A stretch of 64,000 nucleotides of DNA from Flagellimonas spongiicola. Lineage in GTDB: Bacteria > Bacteroidota > Bacteroidia > Flavobacteriales > Flavobacteriaceae. Below are positions 8,059-18,404 of this stretch, in pieces. Below the pieces are notes generated by a model. The model was not told the DNA's origin and ran no database searches. It saw only the letters and a list, made by a program, of their open reading frames with translations. A program made the position numbers and the translations under genes. Numbering within the stretch: the first letter of the stretch is position 1; every line of letters begins with the position of its first letter. The stretch spans positions 248,001-312,000 of the forward strand of contig NZ_JAMFMA010000001.1 in NCBI RefSeq assembly GCF_023502425.1, given 5' to 3'.

Positions 8059-9270
8059 TTAAATTCCATAATGATTAAAGACAGTGCCTAACAACTCATT
8101 TGTTAATTCATAACGTAACAATGGCCCATCATCAGATCTACTTTGGTTATTGAGTACGGCAATACTTACCTTACTAATGGGCTCAAAGAACATATAAGAA
8201 CCATAACCTCGCATACCACCTGTATGACCGTAAGTAGAACGCCCATGGAATATAACTTCCCGTGTGCCAAGCCCGTAGCTTACAAATATGGTATCCGGTA
8301 TATCGAAGTGACCCGTTATCATATTAATTCGCGAAGCCTCTGAAACTGCACTACCGTTATACAAATGTTGTGCCCATAAAGAGAGATTGGGAGCAGTTGA
8401 GAATACATCGGCAGCACAATAAAAAATACTGTGAAAAGAAGGGCCAAAATCTGCTTCAATGTCCTCCAATACGCCATCATCATCACCATCACGCCACGGC
8501 GTCGCCCAAGTTCCTTCAATCGGTTCATTGGTTCCAAAATAAATTTCACTCATGTTAAGCGGTGTCCAAAATTTTTCCCGCATAACTTCGCCAACTGTTT
8601 TTCCAGTGGCAGCTTCTATGATCAATCCCAAAATCAAGTAATTGGAATTAGAGTACTCATGGACAACACCTGGTTCGTTGGTCGCTGGGCCAATAAAACC
8701 AAATAAGGTCTCCTGGGGTATTGGTGTTTGAAGATCTGCTTCTGCCATGGCCCACAAGTCATTGTACATATATCCAAAAAGTCCAGAAGAATGTGTCAAT
8801 AATTGATAGATCGTAATAGAGCTGTCCACATTTTCCGAAGTAAAACTTACCCAATCTTCAATGGTGTCCTCTAAGTTCAGAATGCCCTCGTCAACCAACT
8901 TCATAACTGTGGCAGCAACAATGGTTTTAGTCACACTGCCCACACCAAAGCGCATGTCTTTGGTTATTGGTACGCCCAATTTGGAAATGCCGCCTACCAA
9001 ACTTAAATGCGTTTCATCACCTATGCGGATAGAAACAGAAACACCTACCAATTTATCAGAATCCGTTCCTACCTTATCATCTATTATGTTTTGTAATTTT
9101 TCCTCAATGGTCAAGGTGGGAGTAGGATTTGGCGTAGGTGTAGGTGTCGGGTTGGGAGTGGAATCTGGGTTTGTATCAGTAGTATTGCCGTCACTGGAAC
9201 AACTAGCGACTAGGATTAGCAGGATGAGGATAATTAATTTTCTCCAAAGGTTAAAGGTGGAACTAGACAT
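8059..9270 (-). CDS. Secreted serine hydrolase lipoprotein (beta-lactamase class C/PBP fold)
   Basis: 403 residues. The signal ends in a lipobox with Cys24 (LILVASCSSD), so it is a lipoprotein. A low-complexity Pro/Thr/Asn linker (about 33-54) joins it to a beta-lactamase-family domain. The three active-site elements are visible: SVTK (SxxK nucleophile, within GVGSVTKTIVAAT), YSNSNY (YxN) and HTGG near the C-terminus. Such proteins are D,D-peptidases, esterases or amide hydrolases; true beta-lactamase activity is not implied. It stands alone on the minus strand and converges with the coiled-coil gene. A second, distinct member of the family is at 23835. Confidence 0.9.
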   Translation of the reverse strand: MSSSTFNLWRKLIILILLILVASCSSDGNTTDTNPDSTPNPTPTPTPNPTPTLTIEEKLQNIIDDKVGTDSDKLVGVSVSIRIGDETHLSLVGGISKLGVPITKDMRFGVGSVTKTIVAATVMKLVDEGILNLEDTIEDWVSFTSENVDSSITIYQLLTHSSGLFGYMYNDLWAMAEADLQTPIPQETLFGFIGPATNEPGVVHEYSNSNYLILGLIIEAATGKTVGEVMREKFWTPLNMSEIYFGTNEPIEGTWATPWRDGDDDGVLEDIEADFGPSFHSIFYCAADVFSTAPNLSLWAQHLYNGSAVSEASRINMITGHFDIPDTIFVSYGLGTREVIFHGRSTYGHTGGMRGYGSYMFFEPISKVSIAVLNNQSRSDDGPLLRYELTNELLGTVFNHYGI

Positions 9271-9518
9271 TGTTGATGGTGTTTGATTGATGATTAGCTG
9301 TTTTCAAGATACAGAATATTAGACAATTAGAATTTTTCATGCTGATTCTGAGACTATATTGTGGAAGTTTTGATTGTTTCCATTCCCTACGATTCGATCA
9401 TCTGGAAGATTTATTTTGGCTAATATTTAACTAATTGTGTATTGATTATGCCTATTCATTTGACAATTATCTGATACGTTTTTATTTATTTTGTCCAATT
9501 CAAAATAACATTAGTTTC

Positions 9519-10064
9519 ATGTATAAGTTTACCAACCGAAACCTTCATCGTGACTTTGCCTATTTCTATGTGGGCTTGATTATTGCTTTTTCATTTTCAG
9601 GAATTATATTAAATCATAGACAGGATTGGTATCCTATGGATTATGCATACGAAAGTGAGGAAGTTTCATTAGCAATGGTTACAAATACCTCTGATTTTTC
9701 CAAGGAGCAGATTGAGAGTTTTTCCAAAGACTGGGATGTGGAATACGACGGCCATAGGGTGAGGGACAATACCCTTCGTGTTTATTACAAAAACAATGTC
9801 ATTTTAGATGTTGATATGTCCACCGGCGAGGGTGTTCTTGAGCATAAACGAAAGGTGCCTTTTATTGGACATACCATGTTTTTGCATAAGTCCACCAATT
9901 CATTCTGGATTTGGTATTCAGATATTTTTGGCGCAGCCATGTTGCTTATTGCCATCACCGGAATTCTGATTCCAAACGGTAAAAACGGATTCAAAAGCCG
10001 CGGTTGGAAATTTGCAGTTGCTGGAATACTATTCCCACTGCTATTCTTGATACTTTACGCCTAA
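9519..10064 (+). CDS. PepSY-associated transmembrane protein
   Basis: 181 residues from the ATG at 9519. An in-frame ATG 84 bp upstream adds a leader that does not look like the family; MYKFTNRNLHRDFAYFY is the expected start. The pattern is a first helix (about 14-32, ending GIILNHRQDW), a periplasmic PepSY-like domain (about 35-110), a second helix near HTMFLHK...AAMLLIAITGILIP and a short last helix. The His residues near the helix ends are typical of PepSY-TM proteins, which are often tied to iron uptake and ferric reduction. The function here is unproven. It overlaps the convergent histidine kinase gene by 4 bp at 10061-10064. Confidence 0.83.
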   Translation: MYKFTNRNLHRDFAYFYVGLIIAFSFSGIILNHRQDWYPMDYAYESEEVSLAMVTNTSDFSKEQIESFSKDWDVEYDGHRVRDNTLRVYYKNNVILDVDMSTGEGVLEHKRKVPFIGHTMFLHKSTNSFWIWYSDIFGAAMLLIAITGILIPNGKNGFKSRGWKFAVAGILFPLLFLILYA

Positions 10065-11236
10065 TCTGATAGAAAAACAGGCTGGGCATGATTTGTTTGC
10101 ATGGTTTGTTCATCTGTTTGATGCAACAACAACTGGAATACCACTTGATTATTTTCGGCATCATTACAGAAATTTAGTTGATAATCGTTCCCGTATATGG
10201 CGGATAATCTTTCATCTATGTTTTTGATGCCAGTACCATTTTTCTTCAAATCCCCAATTTTTTGGGTTAATGGTAACCCGTCGTTGCTGACTTGAATACA
10301 TAATTGATTCTTTGGTCGGGATACATCAATCTTAATGTTTAAATGCTCATGATCCCTTGAATATCCATGTTTTACAGCATTTTCTACAATAGGTTGAATA
10401 ATCAATGGAGGAACCGATACATTTTTCGTGTCCACTTGAATTGACTTGGAAATGCTTAATTGTGCCTGAAATCTAGTTTCAATAATGTTGAGGTACTTAT
10501 CCAATAATTCCAATTCGTATTCAAGGGTAATGTATTTGTGTTCAAACAGGTTTACTGTATTATACAAGTACTCGCTAATATCAGCGATCATGTCTTTTGA
10601 CTTCTTTTTGTCAATATCGATTAGTGCAGAAACATTATTAAGTGAATTGAACAGAAAATGTGGGTGTAGTTGATTTTGCAAAGCCATGGCCTTTGCCTCA
10701 TTGAATTTCTGTTCAATATTGTTCTTTTTTTCACTTTCGGTTAAGGCCCTATTGATATAATAATAAGTGTAAATAATAAAGGTAACAGTGAAGTAGATAA
10801 GAAGATTGTATTCCAAATACCTTATAAAGTTGAATTGTAGTCGACCTAAATCAAAAAGTACGACATTATGTGTATTGTCTATAATAGTCGCTAGATGATG
10901 CAAAAAGGTCATGAATATCCCAAAAAGAAGGCCAGCAATTAAATGAATTGGTATAACCAGTGATAAGGAAATCTTTCTTTGCATAAGATACTTTACAAGC
11001 CTACTGATTAAAATGGAAAAGAGCATAACACCTGACCATTCCAATATCATACTAAATACAATATCGGACCAAGTTACACGTGCCAATCCATCATTATATA
11101 CTTTGATGTAAATGGTTTTAATGAATCCCAATAGCGTGAGTCCGGTATAAAACGCGGCAAGTAGACCTAGTAACCGTTTTTCGGTAAAAAAAAGTTTTTT
11201 GGACCCTTCGTTTTTCTTCATTGTCAAACTTCTCAT
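10061..11236 (-). CDS. LytS-type sensor histidine kinase
   Basis: 391 residues (386 if the internal ATG at 11221 is used). The N-terminal half has four hydrophobic helices (about 24-45, 55-75, 88-112, 130-155) with no large periplasmic domain. Then comes the His_kinase (PF06580) region with the phospho-acceptor in LHPHFLFNSLNNVSAL, and an HATPase domain with PIVENAVKHG and a GTGIKNIDERL G-box. This is the short LytS/YehU-like class that pairs with LytTR response regulators. Its partner lies upstream on the same strand (11437-12213), with a hairpin between, so the two may be expressed partly independently. The signal sensed is unknown. Confidence 0.92.
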   Translation of the reverse strand: MRSLTMKKNEGSKKLFFTEKRLLGLLAAFYTGLTLLGFIKTIYIKVYNDGLARVTWSDIVFSMILEWSGVMLFSILISRLVKYLMQRKISLSLVIPIHLIAGLLFGIFMTFLHHLATIIDNTHNVVLFDLGRLQFNFIRYLEYNLLIYFTVTFIIYTYYYINRALTESEKKNNIEQKFNEAKAMALQNQLHPHFLFNSLNNVSALIDIDKKKSKDMIADISEYLYNTVNLFEHKYITLEYELELLDKYLNIIETRFQAQLSISKSIQVDTKNVSVPPLIIQPIVENAVKHGYSRDHEHLNIKIDVSRPKNQLCIQVSNDGLPLTQKIGDLKKNGTGIKNIDERLSAIYGNDYQLNFCNDAENNQVVFQLLLHQTDEQTMQTNHAQPVFLSD

Positions 11237-11412
11237 ATAAATCTATTTTCCTCGTTACATGACTCCTTACTTGAATACATATCAATAATTCCGCTATTGA
11301 AATCAGAAAGCAAGGGACACAAATCATTTGTTCTCACCGTACTGGTCTGGGAAGGTATTTTTAAGCAGACAATTTATTAATTCTCAGTGTTAAATTGTTT
11401 GAATTAGCTTTG

Positions 11413-11438
11413 AAAGCCGGCCTTGAGTCGGCTTTTTT
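11413..11438. terminator. Hairpin after the LytTR regulator gene
   Basis: AAAGCCG and CGGCTTT arms around a 9-nt loop, followed on the plus strand by a run of six T. The T run lies on the plus side, whereas both neighbouring genes run on the minus strand, where only a short U stretch follows. It may act as a weak or processing element between the regulator and the kinase. Confidence 0.5.
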
Positions 11439-12213
11439 ATTGTATTCCCAATTTAGAGAAAAATGTCTTTTTGTACCCCTTGCTTACTCTGATTAAATTG
11501 TGATCAACCATTTTCACATCCAACTCACCATAATTGGAATAAACCAACTCTTCTATAAAATCAAAATTGACGATTGAGGAACGGTGAATCCTGGCAAATG
11601 GTTGGTGCTCCAATTGTTGGATAAGGTTTGTAATCGACTCTCGGAGCACATATTTTTTCTTTAGCGTATATATTTCTGAATAGTATCCAGAGGCCAAAAT
11701 ATATTTGATTTCAGTAGTGGGAATAAGATTGATTTTATTCCCGAGTTTTACCGGTATTTTGGTAAGGTTTAAACTATTGTTTTTATTATTGTCGGATGTT
11801 TCTAGATAGGCCAAAAGTTTAGAGACTTTATCGTCATACCCTGGGTTTTTCTCTGCCAAATATTCTTCAACCTTGTTCAAAGTCTTGAAAAAGCGTTCAT
11901 CCTTGAATGGTTTCACTAAAAAGTCAAAAGCAAACACGTCAAATGCTTTTATGGCGTGTTTATCATAAGCTGTTACAAATATGAATATAGGATTGTATTC
12001 CAACTGTTTGACAATATCAAAACCAGTGATATTTGGAAAGTTGATATCCAGGAAAACCAAATCAGGTCGTAAGGCATTGATTTTTTCCACAGCCTCATGT
12101 CCTTGGTTGTAGGTGCCAATTACTTCAAATCTCTTGTTTTCCTTGAGTAGGAGTTCAACCCGTTTGGTTGCCAATATTTCGTCATCCGCAATAATCGTCC
12201 TGATCAATGCCAT
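11437..12213 (-). CDS. LytTR-family response regulator
   Basis: 258 residues from the ATG at 12213 (MALIRTIIADDE). An in-frame ATG ten codons upstream is less likely because receiver domains begin at this point. The receiver domain (about 1-120) shows the acidic pair in ADDE, the phospho-acceptor Asp in LVFLDINFPNITG, the Thr in FVTAYD and the Lys in FLVKPF. The C-terminal 100 residues form a LytTR DNA-binding domain (IKYILASGYYSEIY, RIHRSSIVN, RVSKGYKK). It pairs with the downstream LytS-type kinase. It is transcribed divergently from the first susC gene (308 bp between starts), which makes that operon a plausible but unproven target. Confidence 0.92.
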   Translation of the reverse strand: MALIRTIIADDEILATKRVELLLKENKRFEVIGTYNQGHEAVEKINALRPDLVFLDINFPNITGFDIVKQLEYNPIFIFVTAYDKHAIKAFDVFAFDFLVKPFKDERFFKTLNKVEEYLAEKNPGYDDKVSKLLAYLETSDNNKNNSLNLTKIPVKLGNKINLIPTTEIKYILASGYYSEIYTLKKKYVLRESITNLIQQLEHQPFARIHRSSIVNFDFIEELVYSNYGELDVKMVDHNLIRVSKGYKKTFFSKLGIQ

Positions 12214-12521
12214 CACATACTTTTTGAGATTTAAAAGTAACAAATATCGCTGTCAGTCAGTTTTCTAAAGACTTCGATAAAATCAATATAAGGGGTTTAA
12301 TAGCATGAAAAGTCATTTACAAATCAAAAAACATAGGTTACAAATCATAAAATGGATCGTTTCTAGGCTGAAACTTGCCCATTGATTTTTCATTATTTCC
12401 ACTTAAGGGCAAGCAGATCAGAATACCCATCGCTCACTTCATCTAAAAGTGAATAGAATTCATAAAAACCTAGCGCGTATGGGAGGATTTTACTTTTACC
12501 CGGATAACTAATAACTCAAAT

Positions 12522-15500
12522 ATGAAAATGAGAAACAGATTTTATTTGATTTTCCTGTTCTTTCTCGCCTATGCTACAGTTGGCTACGGACAGGAAAGAA
12601 GTATTACGGGTAATGTTACCGATGTTAGTGGTTTACCACTACCTGGGGTCAACATTGTCGTTGAAGGTACCACTACGGGTACCCAAACAGATTTTGACGG
12701 TAACTATGCCATCAGTGCCAGTCAAGGTCAAGTATTGGTGTTCACCTACATCGGCCAAAAAGATGCCAGAAGGGAAGTTGGCGCAAGTGATGTGATCAAC
12801 GTCCAAATGGAGGAAGATGCACAGGCACTCGAGGAAGTTGTTGTGACTGCCCTTGGTATCAAAAGGGAGAAGCAGGCATTGGGTTACGCCGTTACCGAGG
12901 TAGGTAGCGAGGACCTGGAGCAACGACCGGATGGTGATGTCGCCAGGGTACTTCAAGGTAAGGCCGCCGGTGTACAGATTACCAACCAGAGTGGTCTTTC
13001 CGGTTCCGGTACAAACGTGATCATCCGGGGTCTTTCCACGTTCAGCTCTGGCAACCAGGCATTGTTCATCGTGGACGGTGTGCCGTTCAGTACGGACACC
13101 AACTCACAGGGTAGACAGGGCGACCGTCAGGATTTCGTGAACGGTAACAACGGTTCCAGTAGGTTCCTTGACCTTGATCCCAACAGTATCGAGAGCGTGA
13201 ACGTCCTTAGGGGTCTTGCAGCTGCTACCTTATATGGTTCACAGGGTCGTAACGGGGTCATCCTTATTACCACCAAAGGTGGATCCACGGGTGCTGCCGG
13301 TCCAAAGAAGACAGAGATAACGGTGAATTCTTCGGTTTTCTTCAACGAGATAGCATCCATTCCAGAATACCAAAATGAATACGGTAACGGTTTTGATCAA
13401 AACTTCGGATGGTTCTTCTCCAACTGGGGCCCAAGCTTCAGAAGGGAAGGAGCCGCAGGATGGGGAAATCAACCCTCCATTGACGACCAAGGGACATTGG
13501 CCCACCCATACTCCACTTCAACTGCAGCCATCCAGGCCGCTTTCCCGGAGTTCCAAGGGGCACGTTACGACTGGAGACCTTATGACAGTGTGGGACGTTT
13601 CTTCAAAAGAGGAACAATCTTAAATACTTCCGTAAACGTTAGAGGCGCTTCAGATGACGGTAAGATCGGGTACAACGTGAACTACGGTCACTTGAAGGAT
13701 AACGGTTTCACACCGAACAACAGTGTTACACGTAACACCCTTTCCGTTGGTGGTAGGGCGCAGTTGAGCAACAAGTTCACTGCTTCAGGTACCTTGAACT
13801 ATGCGCGGACAAACTTTACCTCTCCCCCAGTGGCGCTCAGCCAGGGTAATGGTGCTACAGGTACAGGTTCCTCCGTGTTCGGTCACTTGTGGTTCACACC
13901 ACGTAGTATCGATGTTCAGGGACTTCCGTTCCAGAACCCCATTGATGGAAGTAGCGTTTATTACAGACAGAACAACTCCATTCAGCACCCATTATGGACC
14001 GTTAACAATGCGGAGTCGAACCAAGAGACCAACAGGATTTTTGGTCAAGCTTCGCTGCAGTACGATATCAACGACAACCTGAACTTGGTGTATCGTGCGG
14101 GTATCGATATCTATAGTGAGAACAACACCAACTACCAGAACAAAGGTGGTATCGGTGGCGGTGCCAGAACGGTAAGTGGTTTTTATGAAACATGGAACAA
14201 CACCAATACCATTTGGGATCATAACTTCTTATTAAATGGTGACTTTGACATCACCGAGAAGATCGGGACCACCTTCAATGTGGGTGCCACTTCAAGAAGG
14301 GAGATTTTTGATCAGAACGGTGTTGCCAGTGATGGCCAACAGGGGTTCGGTGTGCTTAGGCACTTCAACTTCTTGAACCAAAACGAAATTCAAACATTTG
14401 TTGAACGTAACCTAGTCGGTGTTTACGGCCAGGTGGATTTCGATTACGATAAATACCTATACTTGACCCTTGCAGGTCGTAACGACTGGGTATCGAACTT
14501 CTCCAGGGACAACAGGACTCAGTTCTACCCATCGGCAAGTATCTCCTTCATCCCAACGGCCGCCATCGATGGCCTTAAGTCGGAGAACGTATTGAACTAC
14601 TTGAAGATCCGTGCGGGTCTTGGGGTATCGGCAAACTTCGAGTCGGCCGCCTATCCAATCGCAAACACGCTTATTTTGGACACGCAGGACGTTCAGGACA
14701 GTTCTGGCGCAAACATCGTGACCAACGAAGTAGGTGTTAGAACGGGTAACCCGAACCTGAAGCCAGAGACCTTGGAAGAGATTGAACTTGGTATCGAATC
14801 CAGATGGTGGGACGGACGTATTACATTGGACGCTTCCATCTACCAGAGAAAGACCAACGATCTTATCTTGGACAAACCTTTGGATCCAGCCGGTGATCTT
14901 GGTACAAGGATCGTTGCCGTAAATATCGGTGAGATCAAGTCCGAAGGTATCGAGGCCGATTTGGGCATCAACTGGTTCAGGGCAAAAGACCAAGGTGGTT
15001 TCAGCTGGAGAACCAATGTGAACTTCACGGCTTATGAGACTACTGTGATTGACTTAGGTGTTGATACTGATCAAGTGGTATACTCCGGCTTCAATAATCT
15101 TGGTAACGCGGCCATCCAGGACGAGCCATTGGGCGTGTTCTTTGGAACACGTATACTTAGGGATGCCAACGGTGACTTCGTTGTAGGTGCTGACGGTAAC
15201 TATGTACAGGATCCGAATGATGGCATCATCGGTGATCCGAACCCGGACTGGGTAATGAACGTTAGGAACAACATCTCCTACAAGAACTTCAGCCTAGGCT
15301 TCCAGTGGAACTATACTTCAGGGGGTGACGTATACTCCAGTACCATCTCCACATTGATGGGTAGGGGGCTAATCACTGAGACCATCGATCGTGAAGATAC
15401 GTATGTACTTCCAGGTGTGGATGCCAATGGCAATACCAACAACCTACAGATCAACAACTCCACCTTCTGGTTTACCAATATCCTTTTCGGACCAAGTGAG

Positions 15501-15770
15501 CTTCAGGTGTACGATGCCACAACAGTAAGACTTCAGGAGGCCTCATTGAGCTATTCCTTGCCAAGCCAGTTCTTGGACAAGACACCATTCGGGAACCTGA
15601 CCTTTACGGTATCGGGGAACAACCTTTGGTTCAGGGCCATCAACACTCCCAAGGGTGCCAACTTCGATCCGAACACCTCTGGAACCGGTGTTGGGAATGG
15701 TTTCGGTTTCGATTTCATCAACGGACCCAGTGCAAGAAGATACGGGCTTAGTGTAAAGGCAACATTCTAA
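12522..15770 (+). CDS. SusC/RagA-type TonB-linked outer membrane receptor, copy 1
   Basis: 1082 residues, typical SusC size. Signal peptide 1-23 (cut near GYGQ), then a carboxypeptidase-D-like beta-sandwich (ITGNVTD...LPLPGVNIVVEGTT, about 27-100), a TonB-box-like stretch EEVVVTALGI, the plug domain with the SusC hallmark IIRGLSTF...ALFIVDGVP, and a 22-strand barrel ending in aromatic-rich ARRYGLSVKATF. It imports large substrates across the outer membrane with a SusD lid, powered by TonB. The substrate is unknown. Codon use is rich in C-ending codons (ATC, TTC, AAC), unlike neighbours and consistent with high expression. From residue about 40 onward it is about 95 percent identical by eye to the copy at 30675-33920. 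Confidence 0.96.
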   Translation: MKMRNRFYLIFLFFLAYATVGYGQERSITGNVTDVSGLPLPGVNIVVEGTTTGTQTDFDGNYAISASQGQVLVFTYIGQKDARREVGASDVINVQMEEDAQALEEVVVTALGIKREKQALGYAVTEVGSEDLEQRPDGDVARVLQGKAAGVQITNQSGLSGSGTNVIIRGLSTFSSGNQALFIVDGVPFSTDTNSQGRQGDRQDFVNGNNGSSRFLDLDPNSIESVNVLRGLAAATLYGSQGRNGVILITTKGGSTGAAGPKKTEITVNSSVFFNEIASIPEYQNEYGNGFDQNFGWFFSNWGPSFRREGAAGWGNQPSIDDQGTLAHPYSTSTAAIQAAFPEFQGARYDWRPYDSVGRFFKRGTILNTSVNVRGASDDGKIGYNVNYGHLKDNGFTPNNSVTRNTLSVGGRAQLSNKFTASGTLNYARTNFTSPPVALSQGNGATGTGSSVFGHLWFTPRSIDVQGLPFQNPIDGSSVYYRQNNSIQHPLWTVNNAESNQETNRIFGQASLQYDINDNLNLVYRAGIDIYSENNTNYQNKGGIGGGARTVSGFYETWNNTNTIWDHNFLLNGDFDITEKIGTTFNVGATSRREIFDQNGVASDGQQGFGVLRHFNFLNQNEIQTFVERNLVGVYGQVDFDYDKYLYLTLAGRNDWVSNFSRDNRTQFYPSASISFIPTAAIDGLKSENVLNYLKIRAGLGVSANFESAAYPIANTLILDTQDVQDSSGANIVTNEVGVRTGNPNLKPETLEEIELGIESRWWDGRITLDASIYQRKTNDLILDKPLDPAGDLGTRIVAVNIGEIKSEGIEADLGINWFRAKDQGGFSWRTNVNFTAYETTVIDLGVDTDQVVYSGFNNLGNAAIQDEPLGVFFGTRILRDANGDFVVGADGNYVQDPNDGIIGDPNPDWVMNVRNNISYKNFSLGFQWNYTSGGDVYSSTISTLMGRGLITETIDREDTYVLPGVDANGNTNNLQINNSTFWFTNILFGPSELQVYDATTVRLQEASLSYSLPSQFLDKTPFGNLTFTVSGNNLWFRAINTPKGANFDPNTSGTGVGNGFGFDFINGPSARRYGLSVKATF

Positions 15771-18404
15771 GAATAAAAAATCTATAAAATAATGAAACGG
15801 ATAACTAGAAATATTTTTACGGCATTCTTCGGAATGGCCCTTGTATTGGTTTCCTGTGAGACAACCGAGTTGGATCTTACCGCAAATCCCAATGCGTTGA
15901 CACCAGATCTCGCAAGTGCTGATTTCCTGCTGAATTCTGTACAGGAAGACTTTGTGAGACAGTTCGAAGGGGATGCCGATAACGACCCTAACGATAACTG
16001 GCAATCGGGTGGTAACACCACCGGTGACGGTTTCAACGAACTTGGCATGGAGCTTACCCGTATCGTGAATATGAGCGGTAGGAACTATGTGAGTACATAC
16101 CAAGGAAGTGATATGACAGATGAATGGTCCAATGCCTATCGGATCTTGGCCAACATCAGGACCATGCAACCTTTAGCAGAAGAAGCCGGACTTACACACC
16201 ACTTGGCCATTGGTGAATTTATTGAAGCTTTTTTATTTGTGACCATGGTGGATTTCTTCGGGGATGTACCTTACTCTGAGGCTGCCATCGCCGATGATAA
16301 CTTCAACCCAGTTGCGGATCCAGGTGCTTCAATCTATGATGCCGCATTGGCCTTGTTGGATCAGGCAATAGTCAATTTCAATTCCGACCCCTCCGCTAAA
16401 CCTCCTACAGATTTTTATTATGCAGGTGATGAGGACCAATGGATAAAGGCCTGTAATACGTTGAAGATGAAGATCTACTTGCAACGTAGATTGGTGGATG
16501 CCAGTGCGGCTGCCAGTTTCAATGCCATTATTGCAGCCGGGGATTATATTTCAGATACCGAGGATGATTTAATATTCCAATGGGGTGCTACCAGTGCTTC
16601 ACAGCCTGATAACAGACACCCACGTTACGGGATCAACTATACGGTCTCCGGTGCTGGGGAGTATATGTCCAATTGGCTCATGAACCTTATGGACACAACG
16701 GACGACCCGAGGATTAGATACTATTTCTATCGACAGAATGCTACGGTACCTGGAGCTGACGGTACTCCTGTAGATGAGCAAACTTTAAATTGCTCCCTGG
16801 AGCCTGTTCCGCAACATTATTTGGATTTTGGCACAACTTTCTGTAACCTACCCAATGGATATTGGGGCCGTGACCATGGGGATGCTGATGGTATTCCACC
16901 GGATGGTCTTTTACGGACTACATATGGAACCTATCCTGTAGGTGGTAAATTCGACGATGATAGTTTTGAAGCCATAGGTCTTGTTGCCGGTGCTGCGGGC
17001 CTTGGTATCACTAATCTGTTGACCGCTTACAACACGGATTTCATGATCGCTGAAATGGCCATGGCCGCCGGTGATGAACCAGGTGCTAAAACTGCATTGT
17101 TGAATGCATTGGACAAATCCGTGGCCAAGGTACAGGCCTTTGCTGCTTCAAGATTAGGGGATGCCGATGGATCATTCCAACCTGATGCAACCGCCATATC
17201 CGATTATCGTGATGCGGTTGAAGCTGCTTGGGATGGCGCCGATATTGAAGGTAAATCAAACATCCTAGGTGAGCAATTGTTCATCGCAAGTTTCGGAAAC
17301 GGTGTGGAGCCATATAACTTCTACAGAAGAACTGGGTTCCCAACCACTTTGCAGCCGAACCTTGAGCCAAATCCAGATGTGTTCATTCGTTCCATGTACT
17401 ATCCGACCAACTCGGTGAACAACAACTCTAGCATCAGCCAGAAAGCAAACCAACAACAGCCCGTTTTCTGGGACAACAATGGTTCGGCACCTGCTGCTAA
17501 TTAATAACTGCATTGAAAATAAAATAAGAATTCATGAAAAATTTTAAATTATTTATAGCACTTGCATTTGTAGCGCTTTTGGCCTCTTGTTCTGAGGACG
17601 ATAAGATTACTTTGTTTGTACAGGATTCCGTGGAGCGAGGTGCGGTTTTAAGGACCGTCTCGTTCGAGAGCACAACCTTCAATGTCCTTGATCCAAGTTC
17701 TACATTTGGAGTAACATTGGAGGAACAAGATCACCTTGACGGGGAATTGTTCTCTAATATGGAAGTTTACTTGGGTTTCGTGGACAATACGGATTCCAAC
17801 GGAACAACCACTGCTACCGAGACCTTGGTGAGCACAGTGGCCGCTTCAGAGTTCACCAATGGACCGAACAATTTACCAAGATCTAGTTTTTCCATTACAC
17901 TAAGTGATGCGTTGAGTGCATTGGGAATCGTCAATGACCCGGCCAACGTAACAGGTGGTGATGAAATTAACGTAAGATTGGTAATTAATTTAACGGACGG
18001 ACGATCGTTCACTGATTCAGATGGAACTGGTAACGTTTCCGGTGGTTCCTTCTTCTCATCGCCTTTTAGCTATAGAGTTGGGGTCAATTGTATTCCTGTG
18101 ACCCCTGTAACTGGAGATTACGTGTTGAACATGGATGACAGTTTTGGTGATGGCTGGAATGGAGCGTTTATCTCCGTTACCGTTGACGGTACTACCACTG
18201 AATATACGGTATCGGCTGCCCAGGCGACCACAAATACAGAAACAATCAATGTGCCGGATGGGACTACAGAGTTAATCTGGTCGTTTTCCTCAGGAAGCTT
18301 TGATGGTGAGGTCACCTATGAGTTGATCGCACCCAGTGGTGAGACTGCTGCGGCAGATGGCCCTGGTCCGACGCCCGGTGAGATCGTTTTGAATATCTGT
18401 AACT
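12641..18404 (+). repeat. Long inverted repeat, arm A (susC-susD-lipoprotein)
   Basis: This arm and 28047-33806 on the other strand carry the same three genes, with conserved spacers between them (both copies have the same short AT-rich gaps and gene order). Similarity begins abruptly inside susC at the codons for LPLPGVNIVV and ends at the stop of the third gene; flanks on both sides differ. The arms are about 5.76 kb each, separated by about 9.6 kb. Confidence 0.93.
15792..17504 (+). CDS. SusD/RagB-type substrate-binding lipoprotein, copy 1
   Basis: 570 residues. The signal ends with lipobox Cys22 (LVLVSCETTE), the acidic residue after Cys fitting surface export in Bacteroidota. The N-terminal part has SusD_RagB-like tetratricopeptide helices (LNSVQEDFVRQF, SNAYRILANIRTMQPLAEE, FFGDVPYSEA), and the end carries the YNFYRRTGFP and NNNSSISQK stretches. 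It forms the lid of the SusC channel 21 bp upstream and binds the ligand at the cell surface. Compared with the copy at 28947-30653 the differences cluster (residues about 145-165, 200-250, 300-330, 450-470), which are likely ligand-facing loops. Substrate unknown. Confidence 0.95.
   Translation: MKRITRNIFTAFFGMALVLVSCETTELDLTANPNALTPDLASADFLLNSVQEDFVRQFEGDADNDPNDNWQSGGNTTGDGFNELGMELTRIVNMSGRNYVSTYQGSDMTDEWSNAYRILANIRTMQPLAEEAGLTHHLAIGEFIEAFLFVTMVDFFGDVPYSEAAIADDNFNPVADPGASIYDAALALLDQAIVNFNSDPSAKPPTDFYYAGDEDQWIKACNTLKMKIYLQRRLVDASAAASFNAIIAAGDYISDTEDDLIFQWGATSASQPDNRHPRYGINYTVSGAGEYMSNWLMNLMDTTDDPRIRYYFYRQNATVPGADGTPVDEQTLNCSLEPVPQHYLDFGTTFCNLPNGYWGRDHGDADGIPPDGLLRTTYGTYPVGGKFDDDSFEAIGLVAGAAGLGITNLLTAYNTDFMIAEMAMAAGDEPGAKTALLNALDKSVAKVQAFAASRLGDADGSFQPDATAISDYRDAVEAAWDGADIEGKSNILGEQLFIASFGNGVEPYNFYRRTGFPTTLQPNLEPNPDVFIRSMYYPTNSVNNNSSISQKANQQQPVFWDNNGSAPAAN

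Noticed and set aside
8319..8558. Frames with His-rich or Met-rich runs inside the serine hydrolase gene
   Set aside because: They are shadows of a repeated GAT/ATC stretch in the hydrolase gene (DGDDDG) and overlap it fully.
9110..9180. Tandem repeat in the serine hydrolase gene
   Set aside because: It encodes the Pro/Thr/Asn linker after the lipobox; a normal low-complexity linker, not a CRISPR or regulatory repeat.
8059..9270. Beta-lactam resistance gene
   Set aside because: The motifs fit the broad class C/PBP-like serine hydrolase family; nothing indicates lactamase specificity, and the BlaI/M56 pair is 40 kb away.
14457..14993. Long frames (178 codons) antisense to both susC genes, also at 31452-31988
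   Set aside because: They mirror each other only because the susC genes are copies; they follow from codon bias of the sense strand and have no start context.
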